64,000 bases of DNA. Source: Nocardia aurea. GTDB lineage: Bacteria; Actinomycetota; Actinomycetes; Mycobacteriales; Mycobacteriaceae. Below, one piece after another: positions 35,362 through 43,843 of this stretch. Position 1 is the first letter of the stretch. Every line of letters starts with the position of its first letter. A program made the position numbers and the translations under genes. The notes below the pieces were generated by a model. The model had not been told where the DNA came from. It did no database searches and saw only the letters and a program-made list of their open reading frames with translations. The stretch is from assembly GCF_003123685.1 (NCBI RefSeq), contig NZ_QCYJ01000172.1, positions 124,001 through 188,000 on the forward strand, written 5' to 3'.

Positions 35362-35889
35362 ATGATCGGCGGACTCGATGCGACCGAAACGCTGGAGCAG
35401 CCAGGATATCGACCGGACGCGGGCGGATTGGTCGCGATGCTGTCGGAGGCGGCTCGACGGCTCGACGACGTCCCGTACGCGCCACAGCCCGCGATCGTGA
35501 TGCTCGCCCGATGCTTCCACGGATTCGCCGCGGCGGGACTGTCCAGCACGGCACTCTACGAGCATCACGTGCCCCGCCCGCACGAATGTCTGCCGGTGGC
35601 ACAGGAATGCGAGGCCATCAGCTACGAATTGATCGAGGTCATCGGCGACCATCGTCGACTCGAGTATCGACTCGACCAACACGCGATCGTCGAACAACTC
35701 TCCGATCCCCTGCTGACCACCATCGGCCCCGACCTGACCGAATGTGTCACGCAGACACTGCGATTGGCACGCCGACTACGCGAGGTCCTCGACCACCTCG
35801 CGGGCGATCCCGCCGCGCCGCCTGAGGTGCGCGAAGTGGCCGCCGTCGCGGCGCGGTCGGCCGAATACCTGCGAAGCCAGTACGAGTAG
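35362..35889 (+). CDS. Helical cytosolic protein of unknown function
   Basis: A 175-residue, mostly helical protein with no signal or membrane helix. Notable stretches are MLARCFHGFAAAGLSST, YEHHVPRPHECLPVAQECE, which is Cys/His-rich, and a long charged C-terminal helix (TLRLARRLREVLDHLAG). A -10 box TATTCT (35349-35354) ends 7 nt before the ATG, so the transcript is probably leaderless. I do not recognise the family. It converges with the methyltransferase gene, with an imperfect hairpin between them. Confidence 0.65.
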   Translation: MIGGLDATETLEQPGYRPDAGGLVAMLSEAARRLDDVPYAPQPAIVMLARCFHGFAAAGLSSTALYEHHVPRPHECLPVAQECEAISYELIEVIGDHRRLEYRLDQHAIVEQLSDPLLTTIGPDLTECVTQTLRLARRLREVLDHLAGDPAAPPEVREVAAVAARSAEYLRSQYE

Positions 35890-35956
35890 CGGGCGCGCGG
35901 GTGGCTGCCCGCACGCCCGTTCGTCACTCAGTGTCCGGCACGCCCGCACCGCGGTC

Positions 35957-36745
35957 TCATCGACGACGGGTCGCGTAGACCTCGTGCAATTCGGTGCCGA
36001 TCAGCGCGGCGTCCTGTCTGGTGCGCGCCGTGAATCCCTGTCTGCCCAGCAGATCGCAGACCTCGGCGAGGCGGCCGTCGATATCGTGGACCTCGGCGAC
36101 GACGGCGCGGATGCGGGGCCAATCGCCCTCGGCGACACCGCGCAGGACATCCATCTCGGCGCGCTCGACATCGATCTTGAGTACGCCGATCTCGCTGTCG
36201 GGCGCGTGCTCGTCGATGATCGCCGACACGGTGGTGACCTCGACATCGATCTGCTCGCCCTCGTGGAGTTCGGCGGTGATCATGTCGATCGCCTCGTCGG
36301 GCAGGCCGCTGTTGCGAAGATAGACCTTGGTCGCCTCGTCGTCGGCCGCGCGGTCGGCGTAGAAACCCGAATTCGCCGTGGCCCGCGGGTACCAGGTGAA
36401 CGGCAGCACTCCGCGTTCCGCGCCGACGGCGATGCGCAACGGAACGCCCCCGGGCACATGGGAAGCCACATTGCGTTCCAGGCAGTCGAAGGTCGCCGGA
36501 GCCGGTTCGGCGGTGACGACCTTGACCCCCGGGCAGGTGTCGGCGAACATCATCGCGCTGAGGCCGATATTGGCCCCGATATCGATGGCGACGTCGGAGG
36601 GCCGCAATTCCGCGGCGGCCAGACGGTAGAAACCGGTCGTCGACATCTCGCCCCACAGCATTCGCGCCTCGGCCGGACTCGTACAGGCGATCATCCTGCC
36701 GTCGTCCAACCGAAGCTGTTGAATCTGAGAAGAACTCGTTTGCAT
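35957..36745 (-). CDS. FkbM-family SAM-dependent methyltransferase
   Basis: A 262-residue methyltransferase. DVAIDIGANIGLSAMMFA is the SAM-binding glycine motif, VVTAEPAPATFDCLERNV the acidic second strand, and IGVLKIDVERAEMDVLRG and VVAEVHDIDG are typical FkbM elements. FkbM enzymes O-methylate sugars or polyketides. It has no nearby biosynthetic gene except the orphan MbtH 1.2 kb away and an unknown gene 180 bp upstream. The ATG at 36745 has a weak AGG ribosome site about 11 nt upstream, so the start is moderately certain. Confidence 0.85.
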   Translation of the reverse strand: MQTSSSQIQQLRLDDGRMIACTSPAEARMLWGEMSTTGFYRLAAAELRPSDVAIDIGANIGLSAMMFADTCPGVKVVTAEPAPATFDCLERNVASHVPGGVPLRIAVGAERGVLPFTWYPRATANSGFYADRAADDEATKVYLRNSGLPDEAIDMITAELHEGEQIDVEVTTVSAIIDEHAPDSEIGVLKIDVERAEMDVLRGVAEGDWPRIRAVVAEVHDIDGRLAEVCDLLGRQGFTARTRQDAALIGTELHEVYATRRR

Positions 36746-36925
36746 ATGTTCACGAACCTTTCGAGGATCACTCCGATGAGGACAGCAGAGAACTTGATCG
36801 AACTCGAGATGGTGTGCCGAACGCCGTCCATGATTCATCCGCGCCCGCGCTCACGCAAGAACCGGGGTCGGACGCGCGTCACCCGCGCGGGGACACGCCT
36901 CGCGCGGGCACGGGAGTCGCGCAAT

Positions 36926-37387
36926 TCAGCGGGCCGCGTCGGCCAGGATGTCGGCGGGCGTGAGGGCCGCGGTGATGGTGTCGACGGTGACACCGGGCAT
37001 CAGATCGCATTCCGCGCCCCTGGTGACCATGCGTAGCGGGGTGTCGGCGGGAATGTGGCGGCGTAGGTGCGCGGCGATGGCGGCCGCTTGGCCGAGCGTG
37101 CCCGCGATGGTCAGGCCGCGATCGTCCATCTGGGCGTAGCAGAGGTCACCGGGCTCCTCGATATCGGCGCGGATCCGCAGCAGTTCCTCACGACCCCCGC
37201 CGTGGAAGTGGATTCCCGCGCGCGCCGGATCGGTGAACACCTCGGGCCGGTAATGGGCCATCGCCTCGAAGACCAGGGTGCGCAACGGCACGCGACCGCG
37301 ACCTGTCACCGGAGTTGTCACCGCCGGGCCGTACACACCGTAGTCCGAGAAATACCACTTCGAACGACGCTCGACGATCACTGCCAC
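36926..37387 (-). CDS. Hypothetical protein, cytosolic
   Basis: A 153-residue protein with no signal or membrane helix. It starts MAVIVERRSKWYFSDYGVYGPAV, has a central FTDPARAGIHFHGGG and CYAQMDDRGLTIAG, and a helical end (VTVDTITAALTPADILADAAR). The family is not recognised. GAGGAG lies about 6 nt before the GTG at 37387, fixing the start. It is transcribed in the same direction as the FkbM gene, 180 bp upstream of it. Confidence 0.65.
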   Translation of the reverse strand: MAVIVERRSKWYFSDYGVYGPAVTTPVTGRGRVPLRTLVFEAMAHYRPEVFTDPARAGIHFHGGGREELLRIRADIEEPGDLCYAQMDDRGLTIAGTLGQAAAIAAHLRRHIPADTPLRMVTRGAECDLMPGVTVDTITAALTPADILADAAR

Positions 37388-37622
37388 GCTGTCTCCTCAC
37401 GACTCGAAACGCACCTGTCGCGCTCGAGGACGGTTCGGACCACGAACGCGTGTGTATCTCAGGACGCGGGACGACGTCCGAGGCAGGATCACTCCCGGAG
37501 AACGCCCGCCGTAACGGCAGGGGCACATCGCCGAACGGGCTGCGTCGACGGTGCACCACCTCGCTATTCGTAGCAGACCGCCGACGCCGCGACGTCGCAA
37601 CGACCCGATCCGTTACGCGAGT
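37388..37622. other. Intergenic region without recognised genes
   Basis: I see no gene or strong signal here; with the hairpins that follow it makes a 329-bp gap before the GlsB-like gene. Confidence 0.4.
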
Positions 37623-37654
37623 GAGCCCGTATGCCGACCTCGGCATACGGGCTC
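37623..37654. repeat. Perfect 15-bp-arm inverted repeat with 2-nt loop
   Basis: Arms GAGCCCGTATGCCGA and TCGGCATACGGGCTC are fully complementary, leaving only CC between them. It sits 11 nt from the GlsB terminator hairpin, so transcripts can form two consecutive structures. The function may be extra termination or a palindromic protein site. Confidence 0.7.
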
Positions 37655-37660
37655 GACACG

Positions 37661-37711
37661 CCGACAGAGCAGGTGTCGGGAACAATTGCTCCCGCACCTG
37701 CTCTCGGTCGG
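37661..37711 (-). terminator. Hairpin terminator of GlsB-like gene
   Basis: Nested arms CCGAC/GTCGG and AGAGCAGGTG/CACCTGCTCT plus CGGG/CCCG form a long stem-loop immediately after the stop at 37717. Confidence 0.7.
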
Positions 37712-37716
37712 CGCGA

Positions 37717-37992
37717 TCAGCGCACCGAGCGACTGCGCCCGGTCACCAGACCGACCAGGAACAGCAGGATCACCGCGCCGCCGAGGCAGGTGAAGAAGCT
37801 GAACCACAGGCCGCCGCCCTCGACGTCGACATCGAAGAGCTTCAGGACGAACCCGCCGAGCAGGCCGCCGATGACACCGACCACGATATTGAGCAGAATG
37901 CCCTGTTGCGCATCGGTTTTCATGATCTTGCTGGCGATCCATCCGGCCAGGCCGCCGATGATGATCCATCCGATGATTCCGAGACCGAGCAT
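37717..37992 (-). CDS. GlsB/YeaQ/YmgE-type small stress membrane protein
   Basis: A 91-residue protein with three hydrophobic helices typical of the transglycosylase-associated (GlsB/YeaQ/YmgE) family: IIGWIIIGGLAGWIASKIMK, GILLNIVVGVIGGLLGGFVL and a final helix ending in a basic tail (TGRSRSVR). These proteins are induced in envelope stress; the molecular role is unknown. It is monocistronic with a strong terminator. Confidence 0.92.
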   Translation of the reverse strand: MLGLGIIGWIIIGGLAGWIASKIMKTDAQQGILLNIVVGVIGGLLGGFVLKLFDVDVEGGGLWFSFFTCLGGAVILLFLVGLVTGRSRSVR

Positions 37993-38147
37993 CGTGTTCT
38001 CCCATTCTGGAGCCGAGCGCCTCACCGTTCGAGTCGCCTCGCCCACGGCATACCCCACACGAGGGAGCTCAATCGAGCAGAATCACACCGTCGGAGTCGC
38101 CGGGTGGCTCCGCTCGTCTCGACCGGGCGGAGCACGTCGTGATATTC

Positions 38148-38168
38148 TTCCAGACACTTGTCCAGTGT
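38148..38168. promoter_or_regulatory. Operator-like element upstream of the FadD19-like gene
   Basis: TTCCAGACACTTGTCC (38148-38163) recurs exactly, in inverse orientation, at 63001-63016, and ACACT-N5-AGTGT (38154-38168) forms an inverted repeat. It lies about where a -35 region would sit relative to the TATTCT box at 38179-38184. A shared repressor or activator is implied. Confidence 0.55.
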
Positions 38169-38231
38169 ACTGTCTCAGTATTCTCCGTGCCGGATCCGCA
38201 GCCGCCACCACCCGACCCATCGAGCATCGTG

Positions 38232-39851
38232 ATGTCGAGTAATTTCGCAGACCTTTTCGAACAGACCGCCGACCGCGTACCCCACCGTGCCGCGGTGGTC
38301 CACGGTGACCGGACCGCAACCTTCGCCGAACTCGACGTCCGCGCGAATCGAATAGCCCACACGCTCGCCGCGCGCGGGGTGGGCGTGGGCACCCACGTCG
38401 GTTACCTGATGCACAACAGCATCGAGACCGTCGAGACGATCCTCGCCTGTTTCAAACTCGGCGCGGTCCTGGTCAACGTCGGCTACTGGCACGGGTGGGC
38501 CCAGATCCGGCACCTGTGCGATCACGCCGATCTCGAAGTCCTCGTCCATCACCGCCGCTACCAACCGGCGGTCGCCGAGGCGCGCCAGAGCCTGCCGAAT
38601 CTGCGCCACACCATCGCGGTCGCCGACGAGTTCACCGAGCGCAGGCAGGCGCCGAGCGCGGCGTCCGCCGAAACCGATCTTCGCGCCGGCCTGCCGTTCC
38701 GCCCGCTCACGGCACGCGGCGGCGAGGATCTGATGCTCGTCTACACACTCGGCACCACGGGACCGCCCAAAGCGATCATGTGGCAACACCAGGATCTGGC
38801 GCGGGTACTCGCGGGCAGTATGGATTTCCACCTCGACCGGCTCGGCGCGCGCAGATTACGCGGCTCCCACCGGGGCGCCGGTCATCCCCAATGGCTCGTC
38901 CTCGTTCCGCTCGGCGACGCCGCGGGCGTCATGCCGACGCTGACCGCGTTGCTGTGCGGTCACACGGTGGTGCTGACCTCGCAATTCGATCCGGACGAGA
39001 TCTGGCGGATCGTCGCGGAGAAACGTCCCCAGGTCCTGGTGTCGGCGGGCGACGCGATGGCACGCCCGCTCCTCGACGCCTATCGCCGACGTCCGACCGA
39101 CGCCACCTCGCTCACGACCATCGCCTCCTGCGCCGCCCCGCTGTCACAATCGGTGAAGAACGCACTGCTCGAACAATTCCCGTGGACCGACGTCTTCGAA
39201 TCCATCGGATCGTCGGAAACCGGATTGCGCGGCGCGGGCGTGGCCCGCAAGGACGACGATCTCGCCCGCCGCTCGCGTTTCCACCTCGCCCCGGGCACCG
39301 TCGTCGTCGACGCCGACGGTGCGCCGACCGAGACCGGGTCCGAAGGGTATCTCGCGGCGACCAGGAATCTGCCGCTCGGCTATTACAAGGACCAGCGCGG
39401 TACCGATTCCCTGTTGCGGGCCACCGCGCGGGAGTCGCTGGCCATCTCCCAGGATGTCGCCAGGGTCGAATCGGACAACACGATCACTTTCATCGGCCGT
39501 CGGGACACCTCGATCGAGATAGCGGGCGTGACGGTTTTCGTCGAAGAGATCGAGAACGTCCTCAAATCGTTCGACACGATCGGCGACGCGATGGCGATCG
39601 CCCTACCCCACCCCGGCCGGGGCAGTCAGATCGCGGCGCTGGTCTGTTCGACGGACGGGACGACCTTGTCCTCGGCGGCACTCAAACGACATCTGTGCCG
39701 TCATCTCGCCTGGTCGAAAGTCCCCCGTCTGATCTGGTCGGCGCCGACCCTGCCGCGCTCCCCCAGCGGCAAACCCGACTATCGCCGGGTCCAGAGCTAC
39801 ATCGCCGAACGCGTTCCCAATCATGTGCTCGCCCCCCGCGGCCCGGCGTGA
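38232..39851 (+). CDS. FadD19-like acyl-CoA ligase with altered core motif
   Basis: A 539-residue AMP-forming ligase whose layout closely follows mycobacterial FadD19-type sterol-CoA ligases (GDAMARPLLDA, SIGSSETGLRGAG, SGKPDYR with the C-terminal catalytic Lys). The nucleotide-binding core reads YTLGTTGPPKAIMW, where the family has TSGTTG or TGGTTG and PKG, and the motif usually TGD reads SQDVARVE. These changes may alter activity or substrate. The ATG at 38232 is chosen because a likely promoter (TATTCT, 38179-38184) lies upstream, though no clear Shine-Dalgarno is present. It shares an upstream element with the 63-kb SDR promoter. Confidence 0.85.
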   Translation: MSSNFADLFEQTADRVPHRAAVVHGDRTATFAELDVRANRIAHTLAARGVGVGTHVGYLMHNSIETVETILACFKLGAVLVNVGYWHGWAQIRHLCDHADLEVLVHHRRYQPAVAEARQSLPNLRHTIAVADEFTERRQAPSAASAETDLRAGLPFRPLTARGGEDLMLVYTLGTTGPPKAIMWQHQDLARVLAGSMDFHLDRLGARRLRGSHRGAGHPQWLVLVPLGDAAGVMPTLTALLCGHTVVLTSQFDPDEIWRIVAEKRPQVLVSAGDAMARPLLDAYRRRPTDATSLTTIASCAAPLSQSVKNALLEQFPWTDVFESIGSSETGLRGAGVARKDDDLARRSRFHLAPGTVVVDADGAPTETGSEGYLAATRNLPLGYYKDQRGTDSLLRATARESLAISQDVARVESDNTITFIGRRDTSIEIAGVTVFVEEIENVLKSFDTIGDAMAIALPHPGRGSQIAALVCSTDGTTLSSAALKRHLCRHLAWSKVPRLIWSAPTLPRSPSGKPDYRRVQSYIAERVPNHVLAPRGPA

Positions 39852-39935
39852 GCCGCGGCGGATATCGCGCGGTGGGAATAGGAACGCGCCGCGCGGCGCT
39901 GTTGGTGACACGTTCGATTCGTAGGGGAGGGCGTC

Positions 39936-40094
39936 ATGTCCCTGACCGTGGTGGTGCTGATCGCGCTACTTCCGGCTGTCGCGGTGCTCGCGGCATACAC
40001 GACGGTGACGTTGAGCTACTGGTGGGAAATGCGGAAATCCGTCGAACCCGCCGCGGTACAACAGAATCCGCCCGGCGCGGACCACGCGCGCTGA
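39936..40094 (+). CDS. Small single-helix membrane protein (52 residues)
   Basis: A short frame starting MSLTVVVLIALLPAVAVLAA with one clear transmembrane helix, then YTTVTLSYWWEMRK and a polar tail. A strong GGGGAGG lies 6-7 nt before the ATG, and GC-rich third positions match neighbouring genes. It lies 84 bp after the ligase gene and may be co-transcribed. The function is unknown. Confidence 0.55.
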   Translation: MSLTVVVLIALLPAVAVLAAYTTVTLSYWWEMRKSVEPAAVQQNPPGADHAR

Positions 40095-40241
40095 TGTCGC
40101 CTCCCGGCGCGCGCGGCGATCACCCGGCCTTCTGTCCGTCCGCGCCCGGTAACGCGCCGTGGTAGAAGTACCGGCCGAGACCCACCACAGGTGGCACGAG
40201 CACGAATTCTTCGCGGCCGCGCGGCGAGCCGGGCCAGGTTG

Positions 40242-41162
40242 TTACGTGAGCGGAGTCGTCGCGCTGGGCCCCTGGCGGTAGCGCGTCATCGTCAGCCGTT
40301 GTTCGACGGCGTTGTATTCGGGGATCGGCAGCGGGAACCAGTAACTTCCGTCGAGCCACATCTGACCGAGCAGCGGGACCGGCTTACCCAGGATGTTCAC
40401 GCCCTCGCCGTGCGGCGGGTGCGTGAACGCGCCGACCGAGCCGCCGTCGATGAAGAATTCCACTCGCTCGTGGTCGAGGCGGACCGCGTAGGCATGATCC
40501 GACGCGAGCAGGCCGGGGTCGAGCATGGTGATCCGCGGAACGAGTTCGCCGCCGCGCTTGACCATGAGGAAGAAGCCGCGCGGTAGTTCCGATCCGAGCA
40601 CGGTGAAGATCGGGCGGGTGAGAGCGCTCGCGTCACCGACCAGACCGTGCGAGCCGTTGTACATGAACCAGGCGATCTCCAGGCCGAGCGGATCGATCGA
40701 CCGGTTCGACACACCCCAGCCGGCGGTGCCGTTGTGGCCGGTCATATCCGGCGCGCCCTCGATGTCCATCGTCATCGTCTGCCCGGGTTCGAAGACGGGC
40801 CGGGCCAGGATCTCGGAGTTGTTGTAGGGGAACAGACCGTCGACGGTGCGGGGGTTGACCATGGTGACACCGTCGGCGCCGTAACCGGTGGACGAGTACC
40901 CGACATTGGTATTGCACCAGTCACCGACCGGCGCGGCGGCGAAACTCTCGTCCATCGCGCGGGTGGGGGTGGGCGCTCCGGTGCCGATATAGCCCGCGAA
41001 CGCGTTGACGTTCAGCACCGCGCAGTTCGGCAGGCCGTCGTCGGTGCCGGGGATCTGGATATTCGGATCGGCGACGGCCACTCCGGCCGCCATCACCGTG
41101 CCGAGAACGACACCGGTCGCCACCGCCGTCATCGTGCGCCGCCGGTTCTGTGCACTGCTCAT
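40242..41162 (-). CDS. Secreted protein of unknown function
   Basis: A 306-residue protein with a signal peptide (MSSAQNRRRTMTAVATGVVL, cleavage likely after AVAD near residue 32). The mature part is beta-rich and Gly/Pro-rich, with Cys residues in GLPNCAVLN and GDWCNTNVGYSS that may pair, and repeats of aromatic segments (LDGSYWFPLPIPEYN). A carbohydrate- or lipid-binding jelly-roll fold is possible, but no family is recognised. GGGAGAG precedes the ATG at 41162. It diverges from the linalool-dehydratase-like gene. Confidence 0.75.
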   Translation of the reverse strand: MSSAQNRRRTMTAVATGVVLGTVMAAGVAVADPNIQIPGTDDGLPNCAVLNVNAFAGYIGTGAPTPTRAMDESFAAAPVGDWCNTNVGYSSTGYGADGVTMVNPRTVDGLFPYNNSEILARPVFEPGQTMTMDIEGAPDMTGHNGTAGWGVSNRSIDPLGLEIAWFMYNGSHGLVGDASALTRPIFTVLGSELPRGFFLMVKRGGELVPRITMLDPGLLASDHAYAVRLDHERVEFFIDGGSVGAFTHPPHGEGVNILGKPVPLLGQMWLDGSYWFPLPIPEYNAVEQRLTMTRYRQGPSATTPLT

Positions 41163-41286
41163 GTTCTCTCCCGCTCAGATGATTGATGAGATGATGCGAC
41201 GCAGAACTTATCAATATCTCAATCACGACCGCACGGCCGAACTGGCGACACCCACCCGCTGGGTCACGAAAACTACTGCGGCACTG

Positions 41287-41292
41287 TATAAT
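41287..41292 (+). promoter_or_regulatory. Consensus -10 box TATAAT
   Basis: A perfect TATAAT in the AT-rich gap between the divergent secreted protein and linalool-dehydratase-like genes. Transcription would begin near 41299 and run into the small ORF at 41415 and the Ldi-like gene. Confidence 0.45.
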
Positions 41293-41414
41293 TCACGCCG
41301 GACATGATTCGGGCCACTATCGGCCGAAAACGCCCGTCATGGAAGATAGTTTGATAGAGTTAGCAACTAATCATGTCATTGCCGCAACGTGGCGGCCTGG
41401 AGAAGCGAGACCCG

Positions 41415-41573
41415 ATGCCGTGCTGCCTGCTTGCCGGATATCTCTCCGCCGGCGCGCACCGACTCTGGCGGCGCGTGCGCGGCCGAACGGTCGCGTCGGC
41501 GGAATTCGCGCCGACCGCGCTCCGTCCCGGCCCCGCCGCCGCCCCGCGCACGGCGCGAACCGAGGCCGCCTGA
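41415..41573 (+). CDS. Small ORF coupled to the Ldi-like gene
   Basis: A 52-residue frame starting MPCCLLAGYLSAGAHRLWRR and then basic, Ala/Pro-rich. Its TGA overlaps the following ATG as TGATG, so it would feed ribosomes into the next gene. GGAG precedes the ATG; a longer version starts at 41373. It could be a leader peptide or a real small protein. Confidence 0.35.
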   Translation: MPCCLLAGYLSAGAHRLWRRVRGRTVASAEFAPTALRPGPAAAPRTARTEAA

Positions 41574-42988
41574 TGAGTACGCCCGCCCCCCGAATCATGC
41601 CCTCGGTCACCGAATCCGACCCCGACGATCTCGCGTTCCAGCGCTATGTCCTCGACCTGGCACTGCAACCGATCGATCGGTTCGACGGATTCGACCGCAT
41701 CGAACAGATCGGTGGCAGCGCGCTGCGCTACCAGCTGAATTTCGTCGGCTACGCACTCGCCATGGCGCAATACACCCGAACTCCGGCCTTCACCGGCTAT
41801 CTCGCCGAGGCGCAGCGCAACGCCATCCTCAAGATGTGCGACAAACGCGTGTGGGGTTACTGGGCTGTGGAAAGCCTGATCGGCTACGCCAGAATCAACA
41901 CCGATCCCATCCGGCACGCGAACGTCATGTACAGCGGCTATTTCGGGGTCATGCTCGGCCTCTACGAATCCCTCAACGCCGACCCGACTTTCGACCGTCC
42001 GGGATCGTTGAAACTGACCTGGGGCCCGCGCACGACACACGACTACGATTTCGCCCGGCTCTCCCGCGCGATCCGCCGCAACATGCTGGCGCGGGAGAAC
42101 TGTCCGCAGTACGCGTGCGAACCGCATCTGATCTACCCGATCTGCAATGTCTTCGCGTTCAACACGCTGGTCATGCACGATCGCCTGCACGGCACGGAAC
42201 TGACCGGCGATCTGGTCGACCGGGTACGCCACAGCTACCTGTACGACGGATGGCGACGGCGCAACGGGCGGTTCATCCCGGGCAGGCTCGGCCCATCGCT
42301 CACCATCAGCAAGCCGGTACTCGGTTACGACGCGGGCATGGTCGCCTGGCTGAACGCGATGATGCCCGACCTCGCGCGCGACACGTGGACCACCATCCGC
42401 GATCGGTTCGTCGACTACGACGGAACGAACGCGCGCCTGCGCGGCAGCGCGCGCGCCCGGGTCGACCTCGGCAACTACAACGTCGTCAACGGCGAGGGCA
42501 TGACCAAGGTCTTCGTGGCGAGCGCCGCGGCCGAGATGGGCGACTCCGATCTCGCCGCCGCGCTGACCCGTTCCCTCGGCGAGAGCTACCGCCTCGTCGA
42601 ACGCGACGGCGCACGACGTTTCGCCGGCGTCTCGACCGTCACGAACGCCCATCACGCGCTGACCCGATTCCTGCGGCCGGACGGCCTGCGCGATCTGATG
42701 CTCGGCGCGGTGCCGCCGCAGTGGCGGGCCGGACCCGTTCTGGCCGACGCCGCCTACCCCGACGTGCTCGTCGCGCGCGCGGTGACCGACGGCGCCGGAC
42801 TCGAACTGGTGCTGCGCCCGGGGCGCGGCACCCAACGGGTGCGGCTGGCCGTGCACCGCCTCGTCCCGCACCGGAGTTACCGCGTCACGGGTGCGACCGA
42901 GCCGACGGCAACCGCTGACGCGAACGGCGAATGCGTCATCGAAGTCGATCTCGGCGGGCGCACCGACGTGCACCTCACCCCGGCCTGA
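41573..42988 (+). CDS. Linalool dehydratase/isomerase-like protein
   Basis: A 471-residue soluble protein that I match, with moderate confidence, to the (alpha/alpha)6-barrel linalool dehydratase/isomerase (Ldi) family. Supporting segments are NVMYSGYFGVMLGLYESLNAD and NCPQYACEPHLIYPICNVFAFN, with the paired Cys and CEP expected near the active site, plus GYDAGMVAWLNAMMPD. From memory the Ldi catalytic set includes an SGH His; here the position reads SGY, so terpenol chemistry may differ. It has no signal peptide. It is coupled to a small upstream ORF and followed after 8 bp by a DUF5134 gene, probably one operon. Confidence 0.65.
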   Translation: MSTPAPRIMPSVTESDPDDLAFQRYVLDLALQPIDRFDGFDRIEQIGGSALRYQLNFVGYALAMAQYTRTPAFTGYLAEAQRNAILKMCDKRVWGYWAVESLIGYARINTDPIRHANVMYSGYFGVMLGLYESLNADPTFDRPGSLKLTWGPRTTHDYDFARLSRAIRRNMLARENCPQYACEPHLIYPICNVFAFNTLVMHDRLHGTELTGDLVDRVRHSYLYDGWRRRNGRFIPGRLGPSLTISKPVLGYDAGMVAWLNAMMPDLARDTWTTIRDRFVDYDGTNARLRGSARARVDLGNYNVVNGEGMTKVFVASAAAEMGDSDLAAALTRSLGESYRLVERDGARRFAGVSTVTNAHHALTRFLRPDGLRDLMLGAVPPQWRAGPVLADAAYPDVLVARAVTDGAGLELVLRPGRGTQRVRLAVHRLVPHRSYRVTGATEPTATADANGECVIEVDLGGRTDVHLTPA

Positions 42989-42996
42989 ACCTCGGC

Positions 42997-43767
42997 GTGG
43001 ATCACGCGAACACGGCGGTGGCATGGGCGCTGTTCGTCGCGTGCCTGCTCGCCGCGGCGGTGGCCTGCGCACGGCTGTTCCGACCCGAGCCCGGCCGGTT
43101 CGGGCGCGGTGGGGAACTCGTCCACGTCGTCATGCTCGTCGCCATGGCCGCGATGTGGACAGCAGCGGGTGCGGAACTCCCGACCGTCCTCTGGCGCATC
43201 GTCTTCGGCGCGGTAGCGGTGGGATCGACGGTGTGGTTGGTCGTCGGAGGTCGAAGGTTCGGTGCGGCGAGGAAAGGTGGCCGGTTCGGAGCCGTGGCGC
43301 CCGGTGCATCGCCCGGCGTGGACCATTCCGTCGGGCAGGCCGATGTCGTACCGTCCGGTCGACCGGACGCGACACGCTCGGGCGAACCTGCCGTCTCGGA
43401 CCGGCGGGGCGACGCGAGCAGGCGATCCGTCGGCGGGAGCAACGACTCGGAACTGTTCGGCGAGGAATCCGGCGCGGCGATCTATCACGGTATCGCCGCG
43501 CTGGCCATGGTCTACGCGACGCTCACCGCGCACGGTCCGCGTGCCGGACACACCGCGCACGCGTCGAGCCCGCCGATCCCGGCCATCGGGTGGGTACTGG
43601 TCGCACTGTTCGTCCTCGACGCGATGGTTCTCGTCGCGACCGCGCTCCGCGTGCCCGAGCGGTTCGGCCGAAGTCGTCCGGCGACGTTCGCGGCGGTATT
43701 CCCGCACGCGACGATGGATTTCGCCATGGCGACGATGCTCACCCTCGCCCTGCGACCTCCCGGCTGA
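42997..43767 (+). CDS. DUF5134-type membrane protein
   Basis: A 256-residue protein with about six transmembrane helices split by a long polar loop (about 90-150). His/Met pairs sit in the helices: LVHVVMLVAMAAMW, IYHGIAALAMVYATL and FPHATMDFAMATML. This pattern is typical of DUF5134 and suggests copper or other metal binding, which remains unproven. The GTG at 42997 lies 8 bp after the Ldi-like stop codon, so the pair is probably translated from one message. Confidence 0.7.
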   Translation: MDHANTAVAWALFVACLLAAAVACARLFRPEPGRFGRGGELVHVVMLVAMAAMWTAAGAELPTVLWRIVFGAVAVGSTVWLVVGGRRFGAARKGGRFGAVAPGASPGVDHSVGQADVVPSGRPDATRSGEPAVSDRRGDASRRSVGGSNDSELFGEESGAAIYHGIAALAMVYATLTAHGPRAGHTAHASSPPIPAIGWVLVALFVLDAMVLVATALRVPERFGRSRPATFAAVFPHATMDFAMATMLTLALRPPG

Positions 43768-43843
43768 ACGCCGCGCGGCCACCTGTGATGCCCCGTGCCG
43801 CTCGTGTACGCGCCTCACTCGACGCGGTTCGCGCCCTGTCGGA

